Origin: Trichomonas vaginalis G3
Taxonomy: Eukaryota > Parabasalia > Trichomonadida > Trichomonadidae
Assembly (NCBI RefSeq): GCF_026262505.1
Contig: NC_067206.1
Coordinates: 17,008,641-17,072,640 of the forward strand
Length of the DNA: 64,000 bases
Reading direction: 5' to 3'
Shown here: piece after piece, positions 22,406-29,999 of the stretch
Layout: each line of letters begins with the position of its first letter
How positions within the stretch are numbered: the stretch's first letter is position 1
Translations under genes and position numbers: made by a program
The notes under the pieces: model-generated
Seen by the model: only the letters and a program-made list of their open reading frames with translations
Database searches by the model: none
Told to the model about the DNA's origin: nothing

Positions 22406-22988
22406 TTTTTAATTTGTAAATTTTTCAATTTTTCAAAAGATAATTTAAAAATACTAGTTATTTGATAAAATTTGTTTATTTTAAATAAAACAATTTTTTT
22501 TGAAAAAATTATATTAATGATTTGAAGGCAAAAGCCAAAAACTTAATAGATAAAATGCTCTTTCTATATAGATCAACTTCTATTATTAAATTTATAAAAA
22601 TGGAGAGATTTTGCAAATTATTTTCTAATATATTATATTTATAATCATTTTATTTATCCCATTAATAATTGTGAACCCAGAACATCTTCCCTTCAAAGTG
22701 CCAAGCATCAACACACATTCTCACTCACAAATTTTTAAAACTCATTGCCAAAAATTTAAAAAACTCACAATTTTTTTTAAATTGATAACCCTCAAACCGT
22801 TTCCAATCAATAATTTGAGAGTCTATATGATAATGTAAAAGTTAAAACATTCAAGTATTTAAGTATTTCTTTAAAATATTAAGTTTTTTATTTTTCCAAT
22901 AAAATTCTAATATCAAATATTTTTATTTAACGATTAATTTTATTTATATTTTTATAGTTTTTTTAAGAAAAAATATTGTTAGGGTTTT

Positions 22989-23468
22989 ATGGATTTTCAA
23001 TTAATATACAAGATAATTCATGAATGTATATATTTCCAAGTTTTTAAGGATGCAACACTTTACATTTGTAAACTGTCAAAAATGAAGTCACGCTATTTTT
23101 CATGCATTACAGCTTTGGAGACAACAGATGGAAAAGTTTACTTCACTGACCAACAGTTCATTATAGAACATCTCATTGACTTAGAGTCGAAATATTCTAA
23201 ACTTTACAACAAACACAAAAAGTTGAAAGGAAAACAAAAACAAATGGCATATGATATTTATGAAGATGTTGACGACACAACTGTTCCTGCAAGTGAAGTA
23301 AAGTCAGAGGAACCGAAAAGTGACGAAAAACCGATAGAAGAAGAGAAACCAAAAACTGAAGATAAACCAAAACCAAAGTTTAGTTTCCAAACTAAACCAA
23401 GTCAACCTTCATTAGCTGGTATGGGTTGGCGTCAAAGACTTATGGCAGCAGGCGGTTATGTAAAGTAA
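22989..23468 (+). CDS. Small Lys/Glu/Pro-rich protein ahead of the polymerase, copy 4
   Basis: Open 159-codon frame. The first ~45 residues read as an AT-rich leader (an internal start at MKSRYF, residue 32, is equally plausible). Residues 45-90 are helical, with an LESKYSKLYNKHKKLKGKQK coiled-coil-like stretch. Residues 105-140 are a low-complexity Glu/Lys/Pro linker (EEPKSDEKPIEEEKPKTEDK), and the end is GMGWRQRLMAAGGYVK. No family recognised. The charged linker and short C-terminal basic/hydrophobic tail suggest a virion or replication accessory protein, but that is a guess. Confidence 0.6.
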   Translation: MDFQLIYKIIHECIYFQVFKDATLYICKLSKMKSRYFSCITALETTDGKVYFTDQQFIIEHLIDLESKYSKLYNKHKKLKGKQKQMAYDIYEDVDDTTVPASEVKSEEPKSDEKPIEEEKPKTEDKPKPKFSFQTKPSQPSLAGMGWRQRLMAAGGYVK

Positions 23469-23511
23469 AGAAAAAATATTTTTTTATTTTTATAAAAATG
23501 CCCCATATAGA

Positions 23512-25649
23512 ATGGATAGAAAGTCTGCTAGAATAAAAGCAGAGTTACAAAGATATGGTTGGAGAGTTTCGAAGAATTTTAAATATAGGAAGGGAAGACC
23601 CATAAAAGTCTATGACAAATTGTCTGGTCTTCGCTACGAAATGGATTTGGAAACAGCACGTGCCAATTATCCAAACAGACTAGAGAGGTTAGAAGAAGAA
23701 CGTCTTATGGACATGCCTTTCGATGTTAGTGAACCTCAAGTTGAAGGACACGACGGCTTTGCCAGATTCTACTGGAAACATGACGAACAATTGCATCCTT
23801 TGAGAAGGAAAAAAGGAAAAGGTGAAGACGCACATGCTCCCATGGAAAGAACAAGATATGCATATGAAAAGTATCGTGAAGTTAGAAGTCAAATTACATC
23901 TGGTCGAACCTTTACAGTAAACTTTGACGAAGGAAAGAACAAAGAAGGCTTCATGGGAGTACTTGCTGCAATTCAAGACGGAAATAAGAAAGGACACAAT
24001 CTCAGATTGACCATAACAGATTTGGATGGTCACATTTACTATGCACATGGCAATGAACAAACAGCCGCAAAACTTCTTGACGCTTTCAAGACTACAAAGA
24101 GAGAACAAATGGTTGACTCCGACTCAGACATTTTGAATGCAATTGAAGGAATTGCAAGTGTCAAGTTCGAATGGTACCAACCTAACCCTCAAGCAGTCAG
24201 ACAACATGCTGGATACTTCCCCTTCATAAATAAGTCTGACATTGACTTGACAAGGTATGGAATTTACAATTCAATTGAAACAATTGTCAATGAACCTTGC
24301 ATTCTTACATGTCTCAGGAACTCTGGTCTTGTTACAGATGAGAAGATGAAGTATCTTGAGTCATGTGTGAAGACAAGGTACATTCTCAGAGGTCAATTGG
24401 CAAAAATTGCACCGTTGGCAAATGTCAATATCCGAGTCAACATACCTACAGCTAAAGGTTCTTCACATGACGACTATGTTGTTGACAAAGACTTACCATG
24501 GTTGAAGATTGTAATTGTCCACAACCACTTCATGTTGAACGAAAGTCTTACAAACCCATTCTTTGGTAAAAGTAAGTGCAACATTGTCAGAGCTGTCAAC
24601 ATTCTTTTCAAGAAAGGTTTGTTGGAACCAATTCCAGATGACAAGCTGACAGAAACTTTTGTACCAAAAGACGAAACAAACTTTTCATTGTTAGCAAGAC
24701 CAAAAGTTGTTCCAGACAAAGTTCTAGTACAAAAGAAGTACACGGTTCCACAAGGGGTTGGTATGTTCAGATACCAACCTGAACCAGAAGAACTTCCAAT
24801 GAGGTTGCAAGAACTTCAAGATGCTATAAACAAACTTCCATTGAGACATCCAATTGACGTCAAATTATATTGGAGAGCATCTGAGTTAGGTCAGAAGGTT
24901 TTATATGAAACAGGTTGCTTCGACGATGTTTATGAGATAACAGGAGAAGTTTCTCAGAAGATAAGAGACTCACTTGAATTTCCACAAACTGGACCAATTG
25001 GTTGCAACAAGTTCGACTCAGATGAAAAGATATACTATGTCGACCTTAACGCTGCATACATGAGGTTTGTCCAATATATTCCGACTGGAATTCCAAACGA
25101 AGATGGTGAGTTCCCGGGAAGGAACTATACAGTTGGAAAAGTCATACAACAACTGTATGATATTAGGAAAGCTTCAAACCCCAAACTTGCAATGACACTC
25201 AAATTGCTTATGAATTCGACATGGGGATATTCCATTAAGAAACCTCAAGAGATGAAGAGTAAACATTATGAGAAGGTCGACAACTTTGTTGAAGGTTTTC
25301 TCCTTTTGTTTTGAAGTACGAATTCACTCAAGGTCAAAGTGGCTTAGTAACCACATTAAAACCTATTGTCGAACATTGGTCTTACCCTCAGTTCGCAAAG
25401 GCAGTCCTTGACAACTACAATGAGTTCTTCTCCGAAGTCAAATCCAAAGTCAAGGTTTACTATGAGAACATTGACGCACTCATGACGAACGAAGAAGGCT
25501 ATAACAAACTCATTGAAATGGGAATGGTCGGTGAAAAGATGGGTCAATTCAAATTGGACAAAATTTTCACCGAAGTTCATGTCCTCTCCAAGCGTAAGTA
25601 CTGGGGTGTTAAAGAAGATGGTGAAATAGTTAAACATTGCATGAAATAA
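23512..25649 (+). pseudogene. Polinton-type DNA polymerase B region, array copy 4 (longest open frame)
   Basis: The best-preserved copy, with a 600-codon frame covering most of the region. Order of landmarks: basic N-terminus (about residues 1-60); a variable middle with ILNAIEGIASVKFEWYQ near residue 210; a region of unknown role with VGMFRYQPEPEELP; then the polymerase palm with YVDLNAAYM (motif A-like) and KLLMNSTWGY (motif B-like), and finally KRKYWGVKEDG. Family knowledge: Polinton polymerases are protein-primed family B enzymes that copy the linear element. Broken, with about one interruption; treated as a fossil. It is convergent with the proline-rich ORF 7 bp downstream. Confidence 0.85.
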
Positions 25650-25656
25650 AAAATTT

Positions 25657-25956
25657 TTATTCGAATTTGAATTTAAATGTGGGAATTCTTGGGAACGGGA
25701 AAGGCTTATTTACTTGAGGAACAGGTAAAGGTGGTGGAGGTGGTGGCAACCAGTCCATTTTATATTCCTTCCTAGCTAATTTCCGTTTAATTTCATGGTC
25801 GCCCTCGGAGTCTTTGAATCGGACAGGTCGAGTTACACCATTCTTGGTCTCAAACTCATATATAACCTGTTTGTCTGTATTGTTGTAAGACGAGTTACGG
25901 AAAGTGAAGGAGGAGAGATTCCCCTTAAAATACCAGGCTATATCTCGTTCACCCAT
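25657..25956 (-). CDS. Proline-rich ORF, longest form
   Basis: Reverse-strand frame of 99 codons from ATG at 25956. The C-terminal half equals the array copies (polyproline after KMDWL, ending FPFPRIPTFKFKFE). The first ~25 residues, including FTFRNSSYNNTDKQ, read through the point at 25881/25882 where copies 2 and 3 depart. If copy 4 is the ancestral arrangement, the native gene continues into the Polinton body. No recognised domain; function unknown. Confidence 0.5.
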   Translation of the reverse strand: MGERDIAWYFKGNLSSFTFRNSSYNNTDKQVIYEFETKNGVTRPVRFKDSEGDHEIKRKLARKEYKMDWLPPPPPPLPVPQVNKPFPFPRIPTFKFKFE

Positions 25957-26128
25957 TGACTTCCATTGCGTCTACAACTCTTGGAATTGTGGTTGTAAGT
26001 TTATGAACCACCTATCTGGATTAGCTTTATGACCCATCTCATTGTAGTTCTCATCGTCTGCAGAAACAAAAGTAGGTTTGTTTCCATCTTGGTTAGGTTC
26101 TGAATGAACTTTAAACAATGTTTCATTT
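25957..26128. other. Short gene-poor gap in the Polinton body
   Basis: About 170 bp with no open frame of note between two reverse-strand genes. Reverse-strand reading shows fragments of coding character (for example from 26000 to 26110), so it may be decayed coding sequence. Confidence 0.3.
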
Positions 26129-26626
26129 CTATATGTTTTCTTGAAATTTTAACCTTTTATCTTCACCGAGTTCATCCGAAGATTGAACGTTAAATGCTCG
26201 TAAGTAAAAAGGGTTGTTGTATTTGTGTACATTTTTTTTCAGTTCTTCCATTCTATGCTGAATATTTTCATCTGGTGCTGGAGTCTTTTGTATGTCGGCA
26301 AACATTTTTCGATATTCTTCTACTATGTCAGCCGAATTTTTTTTAGACTCTTGGAAATATTCCATATTCTCCGCATACTCTTGTTGAGGGTCAAGATTTT
26401 TCGGCTGTTCCAAATCTTCATCTAGTTCTGTGAAGTTAGTTTCCAAAGGAAGGACTTGTTCGTTTCCTTCAGGCTCTTCTAGCTGTTGTTGCTGAACTAT
26501 TTCTTCCATGTCTGGTTGTATCTGAACTAGTTCTTCCTGTGGAGTTTCTTGTACCTCATCTGCTGGCATTTCATATATTCCGAGACCGTTTTCAACAAGT
26601 TCCCTATTTAAGTCATTCGCATTCAT
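26129..26626 (-). CDS. Acidic, Gln/Glu-rich Polinton protein (165 aa)
   Basis: Reverse-strand frame starting ATG at 26626. Residues 1-80 are strongly acidic and glutamine-rich (VQIQPDMEEIVQQQQLEEPE). Residues 80-165 are charged and helical, ending with KFQENI. Its start overlaps the stop of the upstream gene (26623-27291) by 4 bp, an ATGA-type overlap that is normal for compact viral-type elements. No known domain. A structural or DNA-packaging accessory role is possible. Confidence 0.55.
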   Translation of the reverse strand: MNANDLNRELVENGLGIYEMPADEVQETPQEELVQIQPDMEEIVQQQQLEEPEGNEQVLPLETNFTELDEDLEQPKNLDPQQEYAENMEYFQESKKNSADIVEEYRKMFADIQKTPAPDENIQHRMEELKKNVHKYNNPFYLRAFNVQSSDELGEDKRLKFQENI

Positions 26627-27291
26627 AAGCCTTTGTTCTTTCGTTCCGTCTCTATTTTTACGCGTTTCATGAAGATAGTTGAATTGTCATTTAGCTCTGA
26701 CACCAAATATCTCGGAGTAAATTCGTTCATGTCATTTGGATGATATGCTATTAAATCATATCCCTTTGCGAGCTTGTATTTTCCAGGTTTGAAATTATAT
26801 CCGATTTGGTGTTGAGCCATAAAGCTAAATAGGTTCGGGTCAGTATTTCCTTCATTGAACTTTCGAATAGCTTCTTTATATCTGTCACTAAAGTCAATAG
26901 TATCTGGGTAACCATACTCTTCCTTAAGCATTTTTAAGAATTCTTGGTTTCCTTGTTCTCTACTTCTTTTATGTCCTTGCTCTGTTTGTGGTTGTTGTTG
27001 TGCAGGGTTTTGAACTGTTGGTTGCTGTGCTGGTTGTGGAGGTGGTTGTTGTGCAGGGTTTTGAACTGTTGGTTGTTGTGCTGGTTGTGGAGGTGGTTGT
27101 TGTGCAGGGTTTTGAACTGTTGGTTGTTGTGTTGGTTTTGGTGCATGCCTGTGTCTGTGTCCATGTGACGATGTAAATGTTTTAGGTAGTCCTGGTGCAG
27201 GTGCTTCTCTTGGAGGGTTTGGTGGTATATAAGTTCCACTAGCTAGTATATAAGTTCCACCAGCTGGTATATAAGTTCCACCAGCTGGCAA
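26623..27291 (-). CDS. Pro/Gln-repeat Polinton protein (222 aa)
   Basis: Reverse-strand frame. The N-terminus has three short imperfect repeats of the form GGTYIPA. A His-rich patch (SSHGHRHRHAPKP) follows. Residues about 52-105 are three tandem copies of an ~18-residue PTVQNPAQQPPPQPAQQ unit; the underlying DNA repeat has a 54-bp period (27000-27125). The last ~110 residues are a globular-looking part with YGYPDTIDFSDRYKEAIRKF and GYDLIAYHPNDMNEF. It probably extends a virion-surface or linker protein. Its first codon abuts the next reverse-strand gene. Confidence 0.6.
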   Translation of the reverse strand: MPAGGTYIPAGGTYILASGTYIPPNPPREAPAPGLPKTFTSSHGHRHRHAPKPTQQPTVQNPAQQPPPQPAQQPTVQNPAQQPPPQPAQQPTVQNPAQQQPQTEQGHKRSREQGNQEFLKMLKEEYGYPDTIDFSDRYKEAIRKFNEGNTDPNLFSFMAQHQIGYNFKPGKYKLAKGYDLIAYHPNDMNEFTPRYLVSELNDNSTIFMKRVKIETERKNKGL

Positions 27292-28195
27292 CTATGTTCC
27301 ATCTGCAGCGTAATGTCCTACCTGACTTTTCGTTTTTAAGAAAGCATTTACTAGGTCTGTTTTGGTCTGTTGTAACTCTTTTTCTTGACTTTTCACAACA
27401 GTTGCTCTAACGGCGTCATAGGCACTTTGAACTGCCTGTCTCGTTGCTGCATCTGTTATTTTCGTCATATTTTGTGCTACTTTCTTTAACTCTTTGTCGA
27501 AACCTTCAGACTTCAGTTTTCTTCCAGATGAGAAGTCGTTCACTTGTTTCACCTTACTATGAAGAGCTTCGAAAGCGTTCTTAAAGTCAGCATTTGTTAA
27601 AGCTTCATTTGAACTGTCTTCATCCGCTTTGTTTTTGTCCTTATTGACCCTATGAGTTGGGCTGCTTTAGCGTTGGCTTGGGCATCTAACCAGTCATTAT
27701 TAGCTTTTATATATTCTGCGCTTTTCATTGCCTTTTGCATGGCTGCGTCGTTATTTTTACTTTCTTGTGCTAAGTTTTCATACTGTACGGTTTGGTTTTG
27801 CAACTGTAAAAGTTTTTCTGCCTTTACATTTGCTTCAACTTCTTTTTTATACTCTCATCGCTATCCATATATGTCTTCAGGGCTTTTTGTTTTATCTCTT
27901 CATCTTTCAGTATTTTATATTGAGTAGTATGGTTTTTCAAATTTATGACATCTTGTTCCATTTTTGCTACTTCTGCTGCTTTTTCTGACACTTTTTTCGC
28001 ATATTCCTCTGTACTTAGTTCTTTCAGTTGTTCTTCTTTCTTCTTTTTCTCTACGTTTAACTCATTGAGTTTCTTTGTGTGTCTGTCATATTCTAGTTTC
28101 TTTTCGTTTTCACTTATTTGCTTCTGTATGTCTAGTTTGACTTTTTGACATCTGTTATTTGATTTTTGAGTGAACTCAAATTCATTTGACTTTGA
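27292..28195 (-). pseudogene. Coiled-coil Polinton gene region (broken)
   Basis: A reverse-strand coding region of about 900 bp, strongly charged and alanine/glutamine-rich with heptad-like patterning throughout, as in long coiled-coil virion or tape-like proteins. Open pieces at 27292-27552 and 27597-27803 show the style (for example KSQEKELQQTKTDLVNAF). It is interrupted a few times, so only the region is given. No named family. Confidence 0.55.
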
Positions 28196-28198
28196 GGG

Positions 28199-28441
28199 TT
28201 ATAGCTGTTCGTCTGCAGCTCCACCATAGCCTGCCATTTTCGCTAAAAGTGCCGCTCTTAAACCTCCACTCTGTGCACCAACAACTCGGTTTAAAAGCAT
28301 AGGATTGCTTGACATTTGTTGCAACATAGTGGGGTCATTCAGCATTTGTTGTTGCAACTGTTGTTGTGGTGTCAGTTTTACTATTGGATGTTTCAATGCT
28401 CTCTTCCTCTTACGTATATTCTTACGTAGCTTACGTGGCAT
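28199..28441 (-). CDS. Small basic Polinton core-like protein (80 aa)
   Basis: Open frame from ATG at 28441. It begins with a dense basic stretch (MPRKLRKNIRKRKRALKHP), then a glutamine/methionine-rich segment (QQQLQQQMLNDPTMLQQM) and a glycine/alanine-rich end (LLAKMAGYGGAADEQL). The basic arm suggests nucleic-acid binding, as in small core or minor capsid proteins of DNA viruses; this is inference from composition. It is the first gene of the reverse-strand block and faces a divergent intergenic region. Confidence 0.55.
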   Translation of the reverse strand: MPRKLRKNIRKRKRALKHPIVKLTPQQQLQQQMLNDPTMLQQMSSNPMLLNRVVGAQSGGLRAALLAKMAGYGGAADEQL

Positions 28442-28914
28442 TTTAAGTGAAGTTAAAAAGCGGTTTTTGACAGATGTTTATATGACACTTTTGTTTCAGC
28501 TCAAAAAACTACTCGGTCAAAGTGTTGTCAGTTTTGTAAAATATTTGTTATATCGTTCTATAATATTTTTTTAAAGTACTCAAATATATACTTTAGAAAA
28601 GTGGGTCTATCTCTTATGAGCGTTGACGATAGACCATTATTTGTTCGAGCAAATATATACTATCGTATGTTAAAAATATTTTGACAAGTGTAAAGTATGT
28701 GTAAGCTCCTTTCTGTCAAAAGTTTGTCCGATGGTGAAAAAAGTATATATAGAAAACAAAAAACGTTTATAGTTCATTCAATATTTGAGATGGAACGGTT
28801 TGCCAACGGTAACTATTAAATAAAATAAAAAAAAAATGAGGGGTTACCGTTGACGAAAACGGTTTATTTTAAACTTTTCTATGAGTAGTCGAAAAAACAG
28901 TTTATTTTTGTCTA
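28442..28914. promoter_or_regulatory. Divergent promoter region inside the Polinton body
   Basis: A 470-bp non-coding stretch between a reverse-strand block (from 28441) and a forward gene (from 28915). It contains a short hairpin GGTCTATC...GATAGACC (about 28605-28633), a TATA-like GTATATATAG near 28743 and a perfect 10-bp inverted pair CAACGGTAAC (28804-28813) and GTTACCGTTG (28843-28852) around a poly-A tract. Dyads of this kind suit a control region or protein-binding site. Confidence 0.45.
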
Positions 28915-29455
28915 ATGGCATTCGCTAGCGTGTTCGCTCCAAATTCACCTGAAGAAATTGCTTGCAGACTTTCAGCGCCCACAGGTTTAGAGCCTCAATA
29001 TCAAACTGCAGCATCTACACATTCTCCAAGCAGAACAGACAATTCAAATTCAAATTTGTCCTGCAATTCGCTCAATCCAAAGCCATTTCACTACCAAAAA
29101 CAATACCAAACGAGCTCCGTATTACAAAGAACCACAGCAACGCTGAACTACGCAAAATACTACTCAGATTGTCTGAAGAATACTTCAATTCAAAGCCAGA
29201 AGAAAGAGTTGCTGCAACTTTTAACAAAGAATATTGTGAACAACTCAACAAAGTTCTTGCAGACTTACCAAACTACAAAAAGAAACACCTGACCCATTCG
29301 AATTAGGCGACACAATTGTCAACTATTTTCCAACAATAACAAAGATAGTGTTTGACAGAACTATATGTCAGCTTATTGAAAGTCTTCCACCCAAAGCTGC
29401 AAAAAAAAGTCGAACAGTTTTGTGTCGAATTCAAATTAAAGAGTTACGGATATCA
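28915..29455 (+). pseudogene. Forward Polinton gene region of unknown function (broken)
   Basis: About 540 bp with coding character on the forward strand, starting MAFASVFAPNSPEEIA. Later parts are helical and charged (for example NAELRKILLRLSEEYFNSKP). Interrupted, so only the region is reported. No family recognised. Confidence 0.45.
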
Positions 29456-29457
29456 AG

Positions 29458-29898
29458 ATGACGAAGAAGAACGTGAGTACGGACAAGAAAACAGCAAAAT
29501 GGCAATGTCTTAGCTCACTCAACCCCAAGTTCAAACCATTATTTTACTCAGACAACAACACAATTCAAGTACGCAAAATTGCTATTCATTTCGTTAACCA
29601 AGCAGAAGACATTGAAGAAGGAGACTCTATCTCAGTTTATGTTTGCTACTGCAAATTTTTCAAGGACGAATTTGGAGGACCAATTCTCATGCATGTCTTC
29701 AAGCCACATCAGCAACTCTACGTTGAAACTGAAATAACACTCATGCATGGAATGTATCTCAAGTTTGAAAGCCAATTGGAAAACACATACAACATTTGGC
29801 TTTCATACATTCAATTCGATACACCAGATGACTTTGATGTTGAAGAAGAAGACTCTACTCAAGAAGATGAACCACAAGACTCACAATTTTCCGAATAA
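29458..29898 (+). CDS. Unknown Polinton protein (146 aa), acidic tail
   Basis: Open frame from ATG at 29458. The body (residues 10-125) is beta-rich in appearance, with aromatic residues at regular spacing (VYVCYCKFFKDEFGG, HGMYLKFESQ). The last 20 residues are an acidic tail, DVEEEDSTQEDEPQDSQFSE. Such a jelly-roll-like composition with an acidic tail could be a virion protein or single-stranded DNA-binding protein, but I have no motif that decides this. It is followed by a GC-rich stem-loop near 29925. Confidence 0.5.
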   Translation: MTKKNVSTDKKTAKWQCLSSLNPKFKPLFYSDNNTIQVRKIAIHFVNQAEDIEEGDSISVYVCYCKFFKDEFGGPILMHVFKPHQQLYVETEITLMHGMYLKFESQLENTYNIWLSYIQFDTPDDFDVEEEDSTQEDEPQDSQFSE

Positions 29899-29921
29899 AA
29901 ACCTCATTTTATACTAAACAT

Positions 29922-29966
29922 CTTCGGGGCTAGAAGGGGCGCAGCCCCTGGAAGCCCACTACCTTT
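29922..29966. terminator. GC-rich stem-loop and poly-T after the last Polinton gene
   Basis: Just after the stop at 29898 the AT-rich sequence gives way to CGGGGCTAGAAGGGGCGCAG, with nested dyads (GGGGC-GCAGCCCC and GGGCTTCC-like partners), then a run of about 24 T. This looks like a 3'-end or element-end signal; it also marks the right limit of the recognisable Polinton body. Confidence 0.4.
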
Positions 29967-29999
29967 TTTTTTTTTTTTTTTTTTTTTATTATTCGTTAC

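Larger units (their letters stand above)
1..25881. repeat. Head-to-tail array of four ~6.3-kb Polinton-derived units
   Basis: The same gene order recurs four times in the same orientation, with units beginning at 1, 8729, 15028 and 21324. Copies 2 and 3 are 6299 and 6296 bp. Copy 1 is 8728 bp because of a 2.3-kb insertion and an extra 125-bp repeat. Copy 4 leaves the unit at 25882. The copies are almost identical, including non-coding DNA, and differ mainly by single-base length changes, a handful of substitutions and the number of short tandem repeats. This points to very recent tandem amplification, or to a long-read assembly of a multimer. Imperfect inverted motifs lie inside each complete unit (copy 2: 10089-10152 and 14072-14136, sharing a perfect 17-bp core), so the polymerase half may itself have been a terminal-repeat element of about 4 kb. 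Confidence 0.95.
25882..29990. mobile_element. Polinton/Maverick body joined to array copy 4 (fossil)
   Basis: Continues from array copy 4 with a block of mainly reverse-strand structural-type genes, then two forward-strand genes. The gene style (coiled-coil, PQ-rich, small basic core-like protein) fits Maverick elements of trichomonads, and the adjoining polymerase is a Polinton type. No capsid or protease gene could be named with confidence. Broken in several places; the near identity of the linked array suggests it is young. The right limit is taken at the poly-T tract just before element A; a terminal repeat was not identified. Confidence 0.7.

Noticed and set aside
26944-27176. Forward Leu/Cys/Trp- or Val-rich ORFs that look like membrane proteins
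   Set aside because: Antisense of the Pro/Gln tandem repeat; the hydrophobicity is a by-product of that repeat.
29966-29988. Poly-T tract as a retrotransposon tail
   Set aside because: No reverse transcriptase or target duplication nearby; more likely a simple repeat at the Polinton edge.
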